Assembly: GCA_934394665.1 (NCBI GenBank)
Contig: CAKRRS010000017.1
Span: 1-40,376 of the forward strand
Source of the DNA: an uncultured Acetatifactor sp.
GTDB taxonomy: Bacteria; Bacillota; Clostridia; Lachnospirales; Lachnospiraceae
DNA length: 40,376 bases
Direction: 5' to 3'
The notes under the pieces are model-generated. The model worked only from the letters and a program-made list of their open reading frames with translations. It made no database searches and was not told where the DNA came from. Positions within the stretch are counted from its first letter, which is position 1. Each line of letters begins with the position of its first letter. A program made the position numbers and the translations under genes. This document shows positions 1-8,514 of this stretch, one piece after another.

Positions 1-80
1 GAGCGAAAGCGATGTCAGCGTTTCTTATATACTGCCACGGCTACGGCGACTTTAGACCAATTACTTCACTAACTTGCTAT

Positions 81-2144
81 TTACTCTGCAATTCTGTTCA
101 GCGTCACATCATCCAACGTTCCCCAACTATTGACATTACATTTGTATCGCACCCCAATGGTCAACGTGCCATCGGTTACTTTGATCTCGGAAATCGTGGG
201 ATTCTGCCAGTCAGCGTAAGTGGTCAGCATAAACGGAGCGGTCAGTTCCCTGCCGTCTGCAACGGCGTATAATTCCATGGAAGCATCCGCAGACATATCG
301 CCGCCCTGTGAAAATGCAGACAATTCATAAGTGCCCGGTTCGAGGTCCGTGAAGCTCTGTTCAATGGAGAAGTCCATATCGGAATCCCCGGACCAGAAGT
401 GGAAAGCAACTTCGCCGCTGTGGGCATCCGCAGCCTTTACCTGATAGTCGGTGGGATCATTTTCTCCGGAATAATTGACTGTCCACATGGAAGTATCGGC
501 ATCTTCAAAACTGGGATTCTGCACATAATTAACACGTTCCACCACAACAGCAGCTGTGACAGAGGTGCCGTCCTCCGTAATGCCGTTCACTGTGAAATCT
601 CCGCCGTTTTCTGTATCGATCGCTGCAACATCCTCAGTATTCCAGGTGATGGGAACCTGTTTGACGGAACGATCATTATAAATGACATTTACGGTATCCG
701 GAAGTTCCGGTTCTGCACCGATGTTACAGGATACAGTCACTTCGGGAACGGTGTCTATTGCCAGGGGAGCGGTGGCTCCATATTTCAGATATTTAAATAC
801 ATTCAGGGAAGCTAGGGGATGACCGGTGAAATCAAACATCGCCTGATTGTCCCAGGAGCTTCCGCCGTAGTACTGCCCGGCATCCTTCGGGTCGTAAGTC
901 CCTGCATAGCTGCTGGCCCATCCGCTGCCGTATTTCTCCCAGATGGCGGAGTTGTCAGCATCCGCAGGACCTACCGGGATCCAGGTACCTTCCCAATAAA
1001 ATACGCCCTCCGCACCGGCTGCTACCGCTGCCGCACAGACATCACGGACTTCATTGGCCTGTCCCTGCACACTGGCAGAATAGCCTTCCGCCAGGTCATC
1101 GGTGCCCTCCACGCTGTTGGATGCACCATCGCCGTCTTCCGAGGTATAGCAAGAAGCAGTTTCCGCCACATACACCTTTTTGCCATAAGTATCACGGATA
1201 TGCGTGATAGCGTTCTTCAGATCTTCTAGGCTTCCGTGCCAGTAAGGATAGAAGGAGAGACCAACGATATCATAATCGATTTCTTTTACCTGCAACCCGG
1301 TAAGCAGCGTATCCAGTTTTTTCATATCATCGATATTCGTGTAATGCACCGCAACAAGAATATCCTTTCCATAGGAAGAAGAAATCTCACGGACGGCTTT
1401 GCTCCCTGAGGCTAAAAGCTTCCGTACATTGGCCGGATCCGTCTCACCGGACATGCCGTTATTGATCTCATTGCCGATCTGCACCATTCCTACATCCACA
1501 CCGGCATCCAGAATCTGTGTAAGGCTGTCTGAAGTGAAAGCATAGAGTGCATCTGCCTTTTCTTCGATATCCATACCTTCCCATGCCTTGGGAACGAATT
1601 GTTTCTTAGGATCTGCCCAGAAATCGGAGTAATGAAAATCAATGCAGACCTTCATGCCATATTTTGTGGCGCGCTGTCCCAAAGTGATGGCAGTTGCAAC
1701 ATCGTTATTGCCACCGCCGTAACCGTTGCCGTTCTCGTCATAGGGATCATTCCAGACGCGCAGGCGGATATCATTCACGCCGGCCTGCGCCAGTGTCATA
1801 AAAACATCCTGTTCTTCCCCGTCAAAGTTATAGTATTTCACACCGCTGTTCTCCAGAGCAAGTACCGCGGAAGCATCCATACCCCGGTAAAAATCATCGG
1901 AAATGCCCGGAATCGGCTCTACGTAAACGCTAGATTCCTCCGGACCATCCGGCAAGGGAAAAGTGGTGATATTCGTTATACCTACACCGGCAGAAGCGGA
2001 AGCAGTAGATGTTGCAAAGGTATCGGAGCTTCCGGTGCTCTGTCCCTGGTTGCCGCAGCCCGTAAGACTCCCCATTACAAGTCCTGCACTGAGTCCCAGA
2101 GCCAGCAGACGCATGCCAAATTGCTGTTTGTGAAAATGTTGCAT
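81..2144 (-). CDS. Arabinogalactan endo-beta-1,4-galactanase, GH53 lipoprotein
   Basis: Predicted to hydrolyse internal beta-1,4 bonds of pectic galactan or arabinogalactan I outside the cell. The 687-residue protein starts with a lipoprotein signal peptide whose lipobox is LTGC (Cys30). A GH53 TIM barrel follows at about residues 80-460; the acid/base is probably Glu226 in GNEINNG and the nucleophile Glu328 in VAETAS. Next come an Ig-like linker (about 475-545) and a C-terminal beta-sandwich (about 550-685) beginning NPSFE, resembling galactan-binding CBM61. The ATG at 2144 is chosen over an upstream in-frame GTG at 2174 because GGGAGGA sits just before it and the signal peptide then has normal length. 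The gene stands alone with a palindrome-rich upstream region. The fold and enzyme family are secure; the exact substrate is inferred. Confidence 0.9.
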   Translation of the reverse strand: MQHFHKQQFGMRLLALGLSAGLVMGSLTGCGNQGQSTGSSDTFATSTASASAGVGITNITTFPLPDGPEESSVYVEPIPGISDDFYRGMDASAVLALENSGVKYYNFDGEEQDVFMTLAQAGVNDIRLRVWNDPYDENGNGYGGGNNDVATAITLGQRATKYGMKVCIDFHYSDFWADPKKQFVPKAWEGMDIEEKADALYAFTSDSLTQILDAGVDVGMVQIGNEINNGMSGETDPANVRKLLASGSKAVREISSSYGKDILVAVHYTNIDDMKKLDTLLTGLQVKEIDYDIVGLSFYPYWHGSLEDLKNAITHIRDTYGKKVYVAETASCYTSEDGDGASNSVEGTDDLAEGYSASVQGQANEVRDVCAAAVAAGAEGVFYWEGTWIPVGPADADNSAIWEKYGSGWASSYAGTYDPKDAGQYYGGSSWDNQAMFDFTGHPLASLNVFKYLKYGATAPLAIDTVPEVTVSCNIGAEPELPDTVNVIYNDRSVKQVPITWNTEDVAAIDTENGGDFTVNGITEDGTSVTAAVVVERVNYVQNPSFEDADTSMWTVNYSGENDPTDYQVKAADAHSGEVAFHFWSGDSDMDFSIEQSFTDLEPGTYELSAFSQGGDMSADASMELYAVADGRELTAPFMLTTYADWQNPTISEIKVTDGTLTIGVRYKCNVNSWGTLDDVTLNRIAE

Positions 2145-2170
2145 AAGTAATCCTCCCGTAAAACATAATC

Positions 2171-2271
2171 GCACAATCGATTGCGCATCTATATTATATC
2201 ACATAAGCGTGATATAGCGATAAAAATATGATCAGAAAATGCGCAACAAAAATCAGAAATTTATTGCGCAT
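2171..2271 (-). promoter_or_regulatory. Galactanase promoter region with palindromic candidate operators
   Basis: On the minus strand a TATAAT-type -10 lies near 2194-2199, with no convincing -35, which suggests an activator-dependent promoter. A perfect inverted repeat, TATATCAC - 6 nt - GTGATATA (2195-2216), covers the -35/spacer side. Downstream of the -10 is CAATCGATTG (2174-2183), a palindrome with the central CG typical of LacI-family operators. The octamer TTGCGCAT occurs at 2181-2188 and 2264-2271 and inverted at 2239-2246. These are seen directly; the bound regulators are unknown and none is encoded next to the gene within the window. Confidence 0.55.
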
Positions 2272-2383
2272 CCGAAAGTAGTCAGCATTTAATAGTGCTT
2301 GTAAAATTATGAAATCAAACCGGAAAGCGTTAAACCGTGAGAAAATTTGAGATATACTTAATATTGGGATTAATGAGGCCAAT

Positions 2384-2441
2384 AAAAAGCCATGGTGACT
2401 GCAGAGGATTCAAATTCAAGTGCAATGACCAATGGCTTTTC
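2384..2441 (-). terminator. Probable terminator after azlD
   Basis: Inverted repeat AAAAGCCAT / ATGGCTTTT with inner GGT/ACC pairing. On the minus strand it ends in a T-run, 40 nt beyond the azlD stop. The loop is long (about 30 nt), so efficiency is uncertain. Confidence 0.5.
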
Positions 2442-2480
2442 TAATAAGTTGGGAATAGGGTCAAGTTCAGGCTAAGCTGC

Positions 2481-2780
2481 TTACAAAAACAACTCAATCA
2501 CAAACACCAGCACACAGCAGATCACAGATACCGGGAACAGTCCGGCACCGAGCCATGCGGCGACGATTCCGGCGATGAGTGCTACCAGTCCGGAGATGGG
2601 GGTCTGGGTGGCGTGGATGATAGCTGGGAAGGTCATGACTGCCAGTGTGACATACGGTACATAGTATAAAAAGGACTGAATAAACTGATTTTTAATGGGT
2701 TTGCGGATCAGCGTCAGGGGCAGGACACGGATCGCATAGGAGACAGCTGCCATCACGGCAATATAGATGTAATTATTCAT
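2481..2780 (-). CDS. azlD: AzlD-type branched-chain amino acid transport protein
   Basis: This 99-residue, highly hydrophobic protein has about four predicted membrane segments and the usual AzlD size (about 100 residues) and N-terminal pattern (YIYIAVMAAVSYAIRVLPL). AzlD is the small partner of AzlC in a two-component exporter of branched-chain amino acids and their analogues. Its ATG overlaps the end of azlC by 8 nt, so the two are translationally coupled. A candidate terminator lies 40 nt beyond its stop. Confidence 0.85.
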   Translation of the reverse strand: MNNYIYIAVMAAVSYAIRVLPLTLIRKPIKNQFIQSFLYYVPYVTLAVMTFPAIIHATQTPISGLVALIAGIVAAWLGAGLFPVSVICCVLVFVIELFL

Positions 2781-3636
2781 GAATGTTGTCTCCTTTCTCA
2801 GTGTTCATTGTCTCTACGGAAGCATTGCTTTCTGTAACAGGAACCTGTTCTGCTTTCAAATCGGAAACCTCTGACGATGTGTCTGTTTCTTCCGGAGCAG
2901 TTTTTTTTTCGGCAGCGCTATTTACCTCTTCCTGTTTTACCGGGAACAGAATCGCTGCGGCACCGGAGATCAGGACGGTGAGCAGGATCGTTCTGGTACC
3001 TTCCGACATGGAAGAGATCCCGGGCAGGTAATTGCAGGCAAAACTTAAGGCAAAGCTGATCGCTACCAGCGCTGCCACGATCTTGCTTTTCCTGGCAGGC
3101 GGAATGATGATGGCTAAGAACATGCCATACAGGGCAACACTCAGTGCACTGACGGCTCGAAGCGGCAGTGCATTCCCGGCTAAGATGCCGCAGGCAGTTC
3201 CGCCGGCCCATGCCGGTGCAGCCAGCAGGATTGCTCCGTAAGTATAGTAAGGATTCAGGATGCCCGGACGGGCGATCGTGATACCGAATAATTCGTCCGT
3301 AACGTCATAACCGATGATCAGTCTGTGGAAAAAGGGTGTATCAGGGGAAAACTTCTGTGCCAGCGCGCAGCTCATGAGCAGATATCTGGCATTGGCAATC
3401 AGTGTGATGATCGCTACTTCCAGGTAGGTTGCCTGTGCCGCAATCAGAGTGAATGCCGCATATTCCCCGGCAGAAGCATTATTTAGCAGACTTGCCAGAA
3501 AGCCTTGCATCGGAGTAAAGCCCGCGTGTCTTGCGGCAATTCCCAGAGAGAAGGATACCGCGAAATATCCCAGAGCAATCGGGAAGCCGTCACGTATACC
3601 GTCGCAGAAGACTTTCCTGCTGAATTTATCATTCAT
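2773..3636 (-). CDS. azlC: AzlC-type branched-chain amino acid permease with acidic tail
   Basis: AzlC family membrane protein, the large subunit of the AzlCD exporter. Residues about 1-230 match the family: the N-terminal DGIRDGFPIALGYFAVSFSLG region, the NNASAGEYAAF segment, the helix TLIANARYLLMS and later hydrophobic helices. About 55 C-terminal residues are extra: a hydrophilic tail rich in Glu, Thr and Ser after the last helix, not part of the conserved domain. The ATG at 3636 has AGGAATAGGT upstream. It is the first gene of a two-gene minus-strand operon; a TATAAT-like -10 lies upstream near 3688-3693 with a poor -35. Confidence 0.85.
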   Translation of the reverse strand: MNDKFSRKVFCDGIRDGFPIALGYFAVSFSLGIAARHAGFTPMQGFLASLLNNASAGEYAAFTLIAAQATYLEVAIITLIANARYLLMSCALAQKFSPDTPFFHRLIIGYDVTDELFGITIARPGILNPYYTYGAILLAAPAWAGGTACGILAGNALPLRAVSALSVALYGMFLAIIIPPARKSKIVAALVAISFALSFACNYLPGISSMSEGTRTILLTVLISGAAAILFPVKQEEVNSAAEKKTAPEETDTSSEVSDLKAEQVPVTESNASVETMNTEKGDNIHE

Positions 3637-3811
3637 GTTACCTATTCCTCATCTTTCTGTAAGACGCCTTTTTGGCGCGCATATCCTATTATAACGCACA
3701 TTTCCACGGGAAAAAAGGAGGAAAATTAATGAGATAGACAGTGGAAACAGAGTATATTTCTGCATTTTCCACATAAATATGGAATAAATCAGTACAGGCG
3801 GTGGAGAGCGG

Positions 3812-4357
3812 ATGAAAATTGTAGGGCAACAGTGGAAAAATGAGAAAACAGGAATGAAAGAGTATGATTTCGTGCAAATACCCGGGGAAAATCCAAGCAA
3901 GAAAGACGGTAAAAGAGATAAAAAAGGCAAAAGAGAAAATATAAGGAGAATCCTAACTGCAGCAGCGTTTCTTGGTCTGTATATTTTGTTATGCACAGCT
4001 TGCGGTCTTATGCAGGACGAGAAGATCAAACTCCGTGACCTGAATTTTACGGTGTTAAGTGAAGAAAAAATCCCGGAAGAATTGAAAACAGTGATTGCCG
4101 GGAAAGGAACCGAACCGTTCAAACTGACCTATAGTGACAACCAGAATCTCTATATCAGCATCGGTTACGGAGAGCAGAAGACCGGTGGCTACAGCATCGC
4201 TGTGGATGCATTGTATCTGACGGATGACGCCATCTATGTCGGCACCAGTCTCTTAGGTCCCGATATCACCGGACAAAAGGAGAATACCGGGAAGCCTTCT
4301 GTACCCTATATCGTATTAAAAACAGAACTGCTGGATAAAACCGTCATCTATGAATGA
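3812..4357 (+). CDS. PrcB-like domain lipoprotein or anchored protein
   Basis: A 181-residue protein with a long basic N-terminus (many Lys/Arg up to about residue 46), one hydrophobic segment (about 47-63) and LCTAC, which could be a lipobox with the Cys near 64. The C-terminal half (about 85-180), with GGYSIAVDALYLTDDAIYV and PYIVLK, resembles the PrcB C-terminal domain found in small secreted clostridial proteins. A weak GGTGGAGAG precedes the ATG. A later in-frame ATG (residue 15, MKEYDF) is an alternative start, because the leader is unusually long for a lipoprotein. The gene ends 2 nt from the convergent LysR gene. Function unknown; the PrcB link is by pattern only. Confidence 0.6.
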   Translation: MKIVGQQWKNEKTGMKEYDFVQIPGENPSKKDGKRDKKGKRENIRRILTAAAFLGLYILLCTACGLMQDEKIKLRDLNFTVLSEEKIPEELKTVIAGKGTEPFKLTYSDNQNLYISIGYGEQKTGGYSIAVDALYLTDDAIYVGTSLLGPDITGQKENTGKPSVPYIVLKTELLDKTVIYE

Positions 4358-4359
4358 AT

Positions 4360-5247
4360 TCAAAGACTGCGTAAATAATCGCAGAAGGTAGCGGCAGCTC
4401 TGCTCTGACTGAGGCTTTTGTCCCACAGCATTTTCACATCACGGGACGGCAGCGGTACATTTAGGGACAGAGGGACGAGACTTTGGTCTTCAAAAAACGG
4501 AGCGGCCAGAGGTTCCGGGATAAATCCGACGCCTAGGTTATTCTGGAGCAAAGGAATGACCAGATCGGCGGTGGCTACTTCCATGGCAGGTTCATAGTCC
4601 AGCTTCTGTTCCATGAATACCTTCCGATAATATTCATAGCTTGCGGTGCCATAACCCAGACCGATGATGGAATGGAACCGGAATTCTTTAAGACTCATGG
4701 GGTGACCGGCAAGTGCACGGTATTCGGAACCGCCTGCAGGAACTTCCCGAAAGGTCATCAGGTCTTCGCAGGCGAAGGTATCATTTAACTCAAAGGGAGT
4801 CGTTACGATGGCCAGATCCAGCCGCCCGTTGATCAGAGCCTTTAATATCCCCGGTGTAGTGTTGTTCTGGATCCGGATTTTAATATCGGAATATTTCTGC
4901 TGGAAGCCGTGCAGGTGTTTCAGAAGAAACAGATGCAGGGCGGTTTCGGTGACGCCGAGTTCGATGGTACCACTGCAAATATTTTTATTCCAGCAAAGCT
5001 CCGCCTCCGCATCCAACAGATGCTGGCAGGCAATCGCCACATGGGCGTAGAGCCGCTTTCCCTCTTCCGTGAGCTTCAGACCTCTCGGCTCCCGCAGGAA
5101 CAGACGGCAGTCCAGCTGATCCTCCAGCAGATGAATGATCCTGGTGACATTGGGCTGGCTGCTTTTTAAGACCATGGCAGCTTTGGTGATGTTCTCGTAT
5201 TTGGCTACATAATAGAAAATCCGGTAATATTCAAAACTAATATTCAT
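4360..5247 (-). CDS. LysR family transcriptional regulator
   Basis: A 295-residue regulator with an N-terminal winged helix-turn-helix (residues 1-60, including NITKAAMVLKSSQPNVTRII) and a C-terminal LysR substrate-binding domain (about 90-290), the standard architecture and length. It is divergent from pyrB across 101 bp, an arrangement in which LysR proteins often control the neighbour. However, pyrB is not usually LysR-controlled in Clostridia, so neither target nor inducer can be given. Confidence 0.9.
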   Translation of the reverse strand: MNISFEYYRIFYYVAKYENITKAAMVLKSSQPNVTRIIHLLEDQLDCRLFLREPRGLKLTEEGKRLYAHVAIACQHLLDAEAELCWNKNICSGTIELGVTETALHLFLLKHLHGFQQKYSDIKIRIQNNTTPGILKALINGRLDLAIVTTPFELNDTFACEDLMTFREVPAGGSEYRALAGHPMSLKEFRFHSIIGLGYGTASYEYYRKVFMEQKLDYEPAMEVATADLVIPLLQNNLGVGFIPEPLAAPFFEDQSLVPLSLNVPLPSRDVKMLWDKSLSQSRAAATFCDYLRSL

Positions 5248-5305
5248 ATAAAAATGATATACCTCACATATAAACTATATATTTTTAGTATTTGTCAGAA
5301 TATAG

Positions 5306-5311
5306 TATAAT
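5306..5311 (+). promoter_or_regulatory. -10 box of the pyrBI promoter
   Basis: TATAAT lies 38 nt before the pyrB ATG in the divergent LysR/pyrB gap. The -35 is poor (TTTTAG at 17-nt spacing). The leader of about 30 nt is too short for a PyrR-type attenuator, so control would have to act at initiation or through the LysR protein (inference). Confidence 0.5.
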
Positions 5312-5348
5312 ACGCGATTGAAAAAAAGTAAACAGAGGAGAGAAGGTT

Positions 5349-6296
5349 ATGCGACATTTGATTGATTCACTGGACCTGTCGGTAGCGGAGACACAGGAGA
5401 TCTTAGACCTGGCGGACCGGATCGCAGGAGATTCCGCGGCATATGCTCATTGTGCAGACGGAAAAATACTGGCGACCTTATTTTACGAGCCCAGCACCCG
5501 TACCAGACTTTCTTTTGAGACCGCCATGCTGAATCTTGGCGGTAGGACACTGGGATTTGCCGGGGCGGAGCAGTGCAGTGCCACCAAAGGCGAGACGGTG
5601 GCAGATACCGCGCGGGTGGTCAGCTGTTATGCGGACATCATCGCCATGCGGCATCCCAAGGAGGGTGCGCCGCTGCGGGCTTCCATGTATTCCAGGATTC
5701 CGGTGATCAATGCCGGGGACGGCGGACATAACCACCCAACCCAGACCATGATCGATCTGTTGACCATAAGGCAGCGCAAGGGGCATCTGGATCATCTGAA
5801 GATTGGTTTCTGCGGCGACCTGAAATTCGGTCGGACGGTACACTCTCTGGTGAACAGCCTGGTGCGCTACCCGGGCAATGAATTCTACTTTATCTCCCCG
5901 GAGGAACTGAAGATTCCGGATTATCTGGTGGAGGATACTCTGAAACCGACGAATGTCCCTTACCATGAAGTATCCAGCCTGGAGGAAACCTTGCCCGAAC
6001 TGGACGTGCTCTACATGACTAGAGTCCAGAAGGAACGTTTTTTCAACGAGGAGGACTATATCCGGTTGAAGGACATCTATATTCTGGATCAGGAAAAACT
6101 GAATCTGGCGAAAGCGGACATGCCGGTGCTGCATCCGTTACCCAGAGTGGACGAGATCGCTCCGGGAGTAGATGCGGATCCGCGAGCCGCATATTTTCAG
6201 CAGGTATTGAACGGTAAATTTATCCGTATGGCACTAATCTTAAGTCTGTTAGACCTTACGGATCCGGTGACGGGAAAGAAGGTGCTGGTATGTTAA
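5349..6296 (+). CDS. pyrB: Aspartate carbamoyltransferase, catalytic subunit
   Basis: Joins carbamoyl phosphate and aspartate to give N-carbamoyl-aspartate, the committed step of pyrimidine synthesis, in the cytoplasm. The 315-residue protein shows the carbamoyl-phosphate loop [13 protein letters not shown] (about 46-58), the KGET loop (about 79-82), the [10 protein letters not shown] segment and the late HPLPRVDEI motif. AGAGGAGAGAAGG precedes the ATG. It overlaps pyrI by 7 nt, so the two subunits are made together as in allosteric ATCases. Confidence 0.97.
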   Translation: MRHLIDSLDLSVAETQEILDLADRIAGDSAAYAHCADGKILATLFYEPSTRTRLSFETAMLNLGGRTLGFAGAEQCSATKGETVADTARVVSCYADIIAMRHPKEGAPLRASMYSRIPVINAGDGGHNHPTQTMIDLLTIRQRKGHLDHLKIGFCGDLKFGRTVHSLVNSLVRYPGNEFYFISPEELKIPDYLVEDTLKPTNVPYHEVSSLEETLPELDVLYMTRVQKERFFNEEDYIRLKDIYILDQEKLNLAKADMPVLHPLPRVDEIAPGVDADPRAAYFQQVLNGKFIRMALILSLLDLTDPVTGKKVLVC

Positions 6297-6730
6297 ACGT
6301 AGAATCCATTCAGAATGGTATCGTGATCGACCACATTCCCGCAGGCAAGGGAATGGATATTTACAGACTGCTGGAACTGGAGTCCAAGACCCAGTCCGTA
6401 GCTTTATTGCAATCGGTAAAAAGTCAGAAATACGGCTGCAAGGATCTGATCAAGATTGAGGGAGAGACCCTGCCGGAACGGCTGGATGTTCTGGGATATC
6501 TGGACAGCCAGATCACCCTGATCGTGATCCGGAATGGAAAAGTCGTAAAAAAATACCATCCGGTTCCTCCACAAAAACTGGTAAATGTGATAAAATGTAA
6601 AAATCCTCGTTGTATTACCAGTATAGAGACGAACTGTGACCATATTTTTGAACTATCACCCTCTGGAAGATATCGTTGTTTATACTGTAATCAGGAGATG
6701 CCTGTAGGCACAAAAGCCGCAGGTCACTGA
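6290..6730 (+). CDS. pyrI: Aspartate carbamoyltransferase, regulatory subunit
   Basis: Regulatory chain that binds nucleotides (CTP/ATP in studied enzymes) and holds the catalytic trimers together through a zinc domain. Residues about 1-95 form the nucleotide domain. The zinc site is visible as C-x4-C (KCKNPRCI, near residue 103) and a later CLYC pair. The 146-residue length is normal. The ATG lies inside the end of pyrB. Its presence implies allosteric feedback control of this ATCase. Confidence 0.95.
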   Translation: MLNVESIQNGIVIDHIPAGKGMDIYRLLELESKTQSVALLQSVKSQKYGCKDLIKIEGETLPERLDVLGYLDSQITLIVIRNGKVVKKYHPVPPQKLVNVIKCKNPRCITSIETNCDHIFELSPSGRYRCLYCNQEMPVGTKAAGH

Positions 6731-6747
6731 AAGGAATGAGAATCACT

Positions 6748-7551
6748 ATGCAGCGTAAATTACACGGACAGATGTCAGAGTCCTTTCTGATCGCCGGAAT
6801 ATTGTCGATCTCCGGTGGTCTGCAGGATGCTTATACTTATATATATCGCGGCAAGGTATTTGCCAATGCGCAGACCGGTAATATCGTATTGCTCAGCCAG
6901 AACCTGGTAGACCGGAACTGGTCGGCGGCACTTCGCTATGTAAGTCCTTTGGTATTTTTTGCACTGGGCGTGGCAATGGCAGAGTGCATTCATATGAAAT
7001 ATCAGAAAGCCCAGAAGATCCATTGGCGGCAGCTGGTGCTTTTGATAGAGATCTTATTATTGTTCGGAGTCGGATTTTTCCCGAACGCACTGGATCTGTT
7101 GGCGAACGCTTTCGTATCCTTTGCCTGCGCGATGCAGGTACAGGCGTTCCGTAAGGTGAACGGCTATGCTTTTGCCAGTACGATGTGCATCGGCAATCTG
7201 CGCAGCGGCATGGAATCATTATGCGCTTACGGGAAAACGAAGGATAAGAAAATATTGCGCAAGTCAGGATATTATTTCGGCATCATTTTCCTGTTTGCTG
7301 TCGGTGCGGCGCTGGGCGGACATCTGATCAGTTACGTCGGTGCCAAGACCATCTGGGTCTCCTGTGGAATCCTGCTGATCAGCTTCCTGGTGATGTTTAT
7401 TAAGGAAGAAAAAGAAGAACATCCGGAGATTGCAGAGGAAGAACAGCAGATACACGAACAGCTGCAAAATATCCGTAAGGAAGCCAAAGATGTGGAACAT
7501 ATTCTGGAGAATGATATCCGTTCCCAGATTGAGAAAAATAAACCGGAATAA
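6748..7551 (+). CDS. DUF1275 (YoaK-type) integral membrane protein
   Basis: A membrane protein of about 267 residues with six predicted hydrophobic segments and the DUF1275 signature near the N-terminus (SGGLQDAYTYI, then FANAQTGNIVLL). The last 45 residues are charged and probably a cytoplasmic coiled coil. The family has no settled function. The ATG at 6748 is preferred because AAAGGA ends immediately before an upstream in-frame ATG at 6736, leaving that one no spacing. It follows pyrI by 17 nt and ends at a strong terminator, so it is cotranscribed with pyrBI; a pyrimidine-related role is only inference. Confidence 0.85.
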   Translation: MQRKLHGQMSESFLIAGILSISGGLQDAYTYIYRGKVFANAQTGNIVLLSQNLVDRNWSAALRYVSPLVFFALGVAMAECIHMKYQKAQKIHWRQLVLLIEILLLFGVGFFPNALDLLANAFVSFACAMQVQAFRKVNGYAFASTMCIGNLRSGMESLCAYGKTKDKKILRKSGYYFGIIFLFAVGAALGGHLISYVGAKTIWVSCGILLISFLVMFIKEEKEEHPEIAEEEQQIHEQLQNIRKEAKDVEHILENDIRSQIEKNKPE

Positions 7552-7562
7552 ATCGGAATAAG

Positions 7563-7612
7563 AAAAGCCTTCGACAGAATGTGAAATCTGAAAATTCTGC
7601 CGGAGGCTTTTT
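7563..7612 (+). terminator. Intrinsic terminator of the pyrBI block
   Basis: Long stem AAAAGCCT-CG-CAGAAT / ATTCTG-CG-AGGCTTTTT, directly after the DUF1275 stop. It is symmetric enough to serve the convergent YjbR/alkyltransferase gene too. Confidence 0.85.
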
Positions 7613-7621
7613 GGATAATTA

Positions 7622-8248
7622 TTATAATAATATTCCATATTTTCTCAAATCTACCTTGTTATCAACGACTTCGATTCCATCGGCTCTGAGCCGGTTTGCC
7701 TGCTCTTCTGCACCGCCGAAAGCAAAGGCGCCGGAAAGCTCTCCCTTGGAATTGACCACGCGGTAGCAGGGAATATGGTCGGGATCCGGGTTCTTGTGCA
7801 GGGCGTTGCCCACTGCCCGTGCCATCCTGGGCTCTCCTGCCATGGCAGCGACCTGACCATAGGTGGCGACCCTGCCTTTCGGAATCTTTTTCACTGCTTC
7901 ATAGATCCGCTTCGAAGGACTGTCTGTGACGAGATCATAGCTTTCCGCAATCATGCGCCGGATGTCTTCGTCGGGAATCGTACCATCTAAGATAATGGTA
8001 TTCCAGTGCTCTTTGTTCTGATGATATCCAGGGATAACGGAAGGAAAAGTCTCACGCCAGAAATCCCGCCAGGCCGGATCTGTTTTTACGTTCAAATTAA
8101 TAGAGCCATCTTTTTCATAAGTCCATAGAAAAGCTTTCTTGCTGCCCTTTACCCGGACGAGCTGCCAGTTCGGATCGTGGAAGGGCATCTCGGTATAGGT
8201 ATCGGGGAAAGATAATCCGTAGGTTAATGCTTCTTCTCTTGTTGTCAT
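7622..8248 (-). CDS. YjbR/MmcQ domain fused to MGMT-type DNA repair domain
   Basis: A 208-residue fusion. Residues about 1-108 look like a YjbR/MmcQ domain (CyaY-like fold, double-stranded DNA binding in studied members). Residues about 112-195 match the C-terminal DNA-binding domain of O6-alkylguanine-DNA alkyltransferase: GRVATYGQVA, then RAVGNALHKNP and IPCYRVV. The acceptor Cys is kept (Cys161), unlike alkyltransferase-like proteins that replace it, but the usual PCHRV motif reads PCYRV. The N-terminal domain of full MGMT is absent. Suicidal alkyl transfer is possible; damage sensing without repair is the alternative. Monocistronic, convergent with the pyrBI block. Confidence 0.85.
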   Translation of the reverse strand: MTTREEALTYGLSFPDTYTEMPFHDPNWQLVRVKGSKKAFLWTYEKDGSINLNVKTDPAWRDFWRETFPSVIPGYHQNKEHWNTIILDGTIPDEDIRRMIAESYDLVTDSPSKRIYEAVKKIPKGRVATYGQVAAMAGEPRMARAVGNALHKNPDPDHIPCYRVVNSKGELSGAFAFGGAEEQANRLRADGIEVVDNKVDLRKYGILL

Positions 8249-8298
8249 TTTTGTAATACCTGCCTTTTTGCTACAGTATAACGATTAGAATTGAATAC

Positions 8299-8304
8299 AT
8301 TATA
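8299..8304 (-). promoter_or_regulatory. Extended -10 promoter of the YjbR-MGMT gene
   Basis: The minus strand reads TGTTATAAT, an extended -10 about 50 nt upstream of the ATG at 8248. No good -35 at normal spacing. The remainder of the 8249-8514 gap shows no clear signal beyond a weak TAAACT -10 candidate near 8443 for pyrC. Confidence 0.5.
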
Positions 8305-8514
8305 ACACTTGTCTGTTTTTTCAAACAGCGCTTGGTAAAATTTTTAGCGCAGCCTATCACGCCAACGTTTTTTCTATTTCTGTATAGCTGCTAATTACAG
8401 ATTATTTTACGATATCGCACTTCCTTTTTCCACAGAAACATGGTAAACTTTTCCGAGAAACAGATAAAAACAGATCATGGGAGCGCAGTGTGCTGGCTTC
8501 AAAACGGAGGCAAT

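Noticed and set aside
399..1229. Plus-strand ORFs of 136-138 residues opposite the galactanase gene
   Set aside because: They are antisense shadows: no ribosome site, odd composition, and the minus-strand frame has clear GH53 motifs.
2194..2382. 62-residue minus-strand ORF upstream of the galactanase gene
   Set aside because: It covers the promoter palindromes and has no ribosome site.
5248..5348. PyrR-binding attenuator before pyrB
   Set aside because: The -10 box leaves a leader of only about 30 nt, with no terminator or anti-terminator stems.
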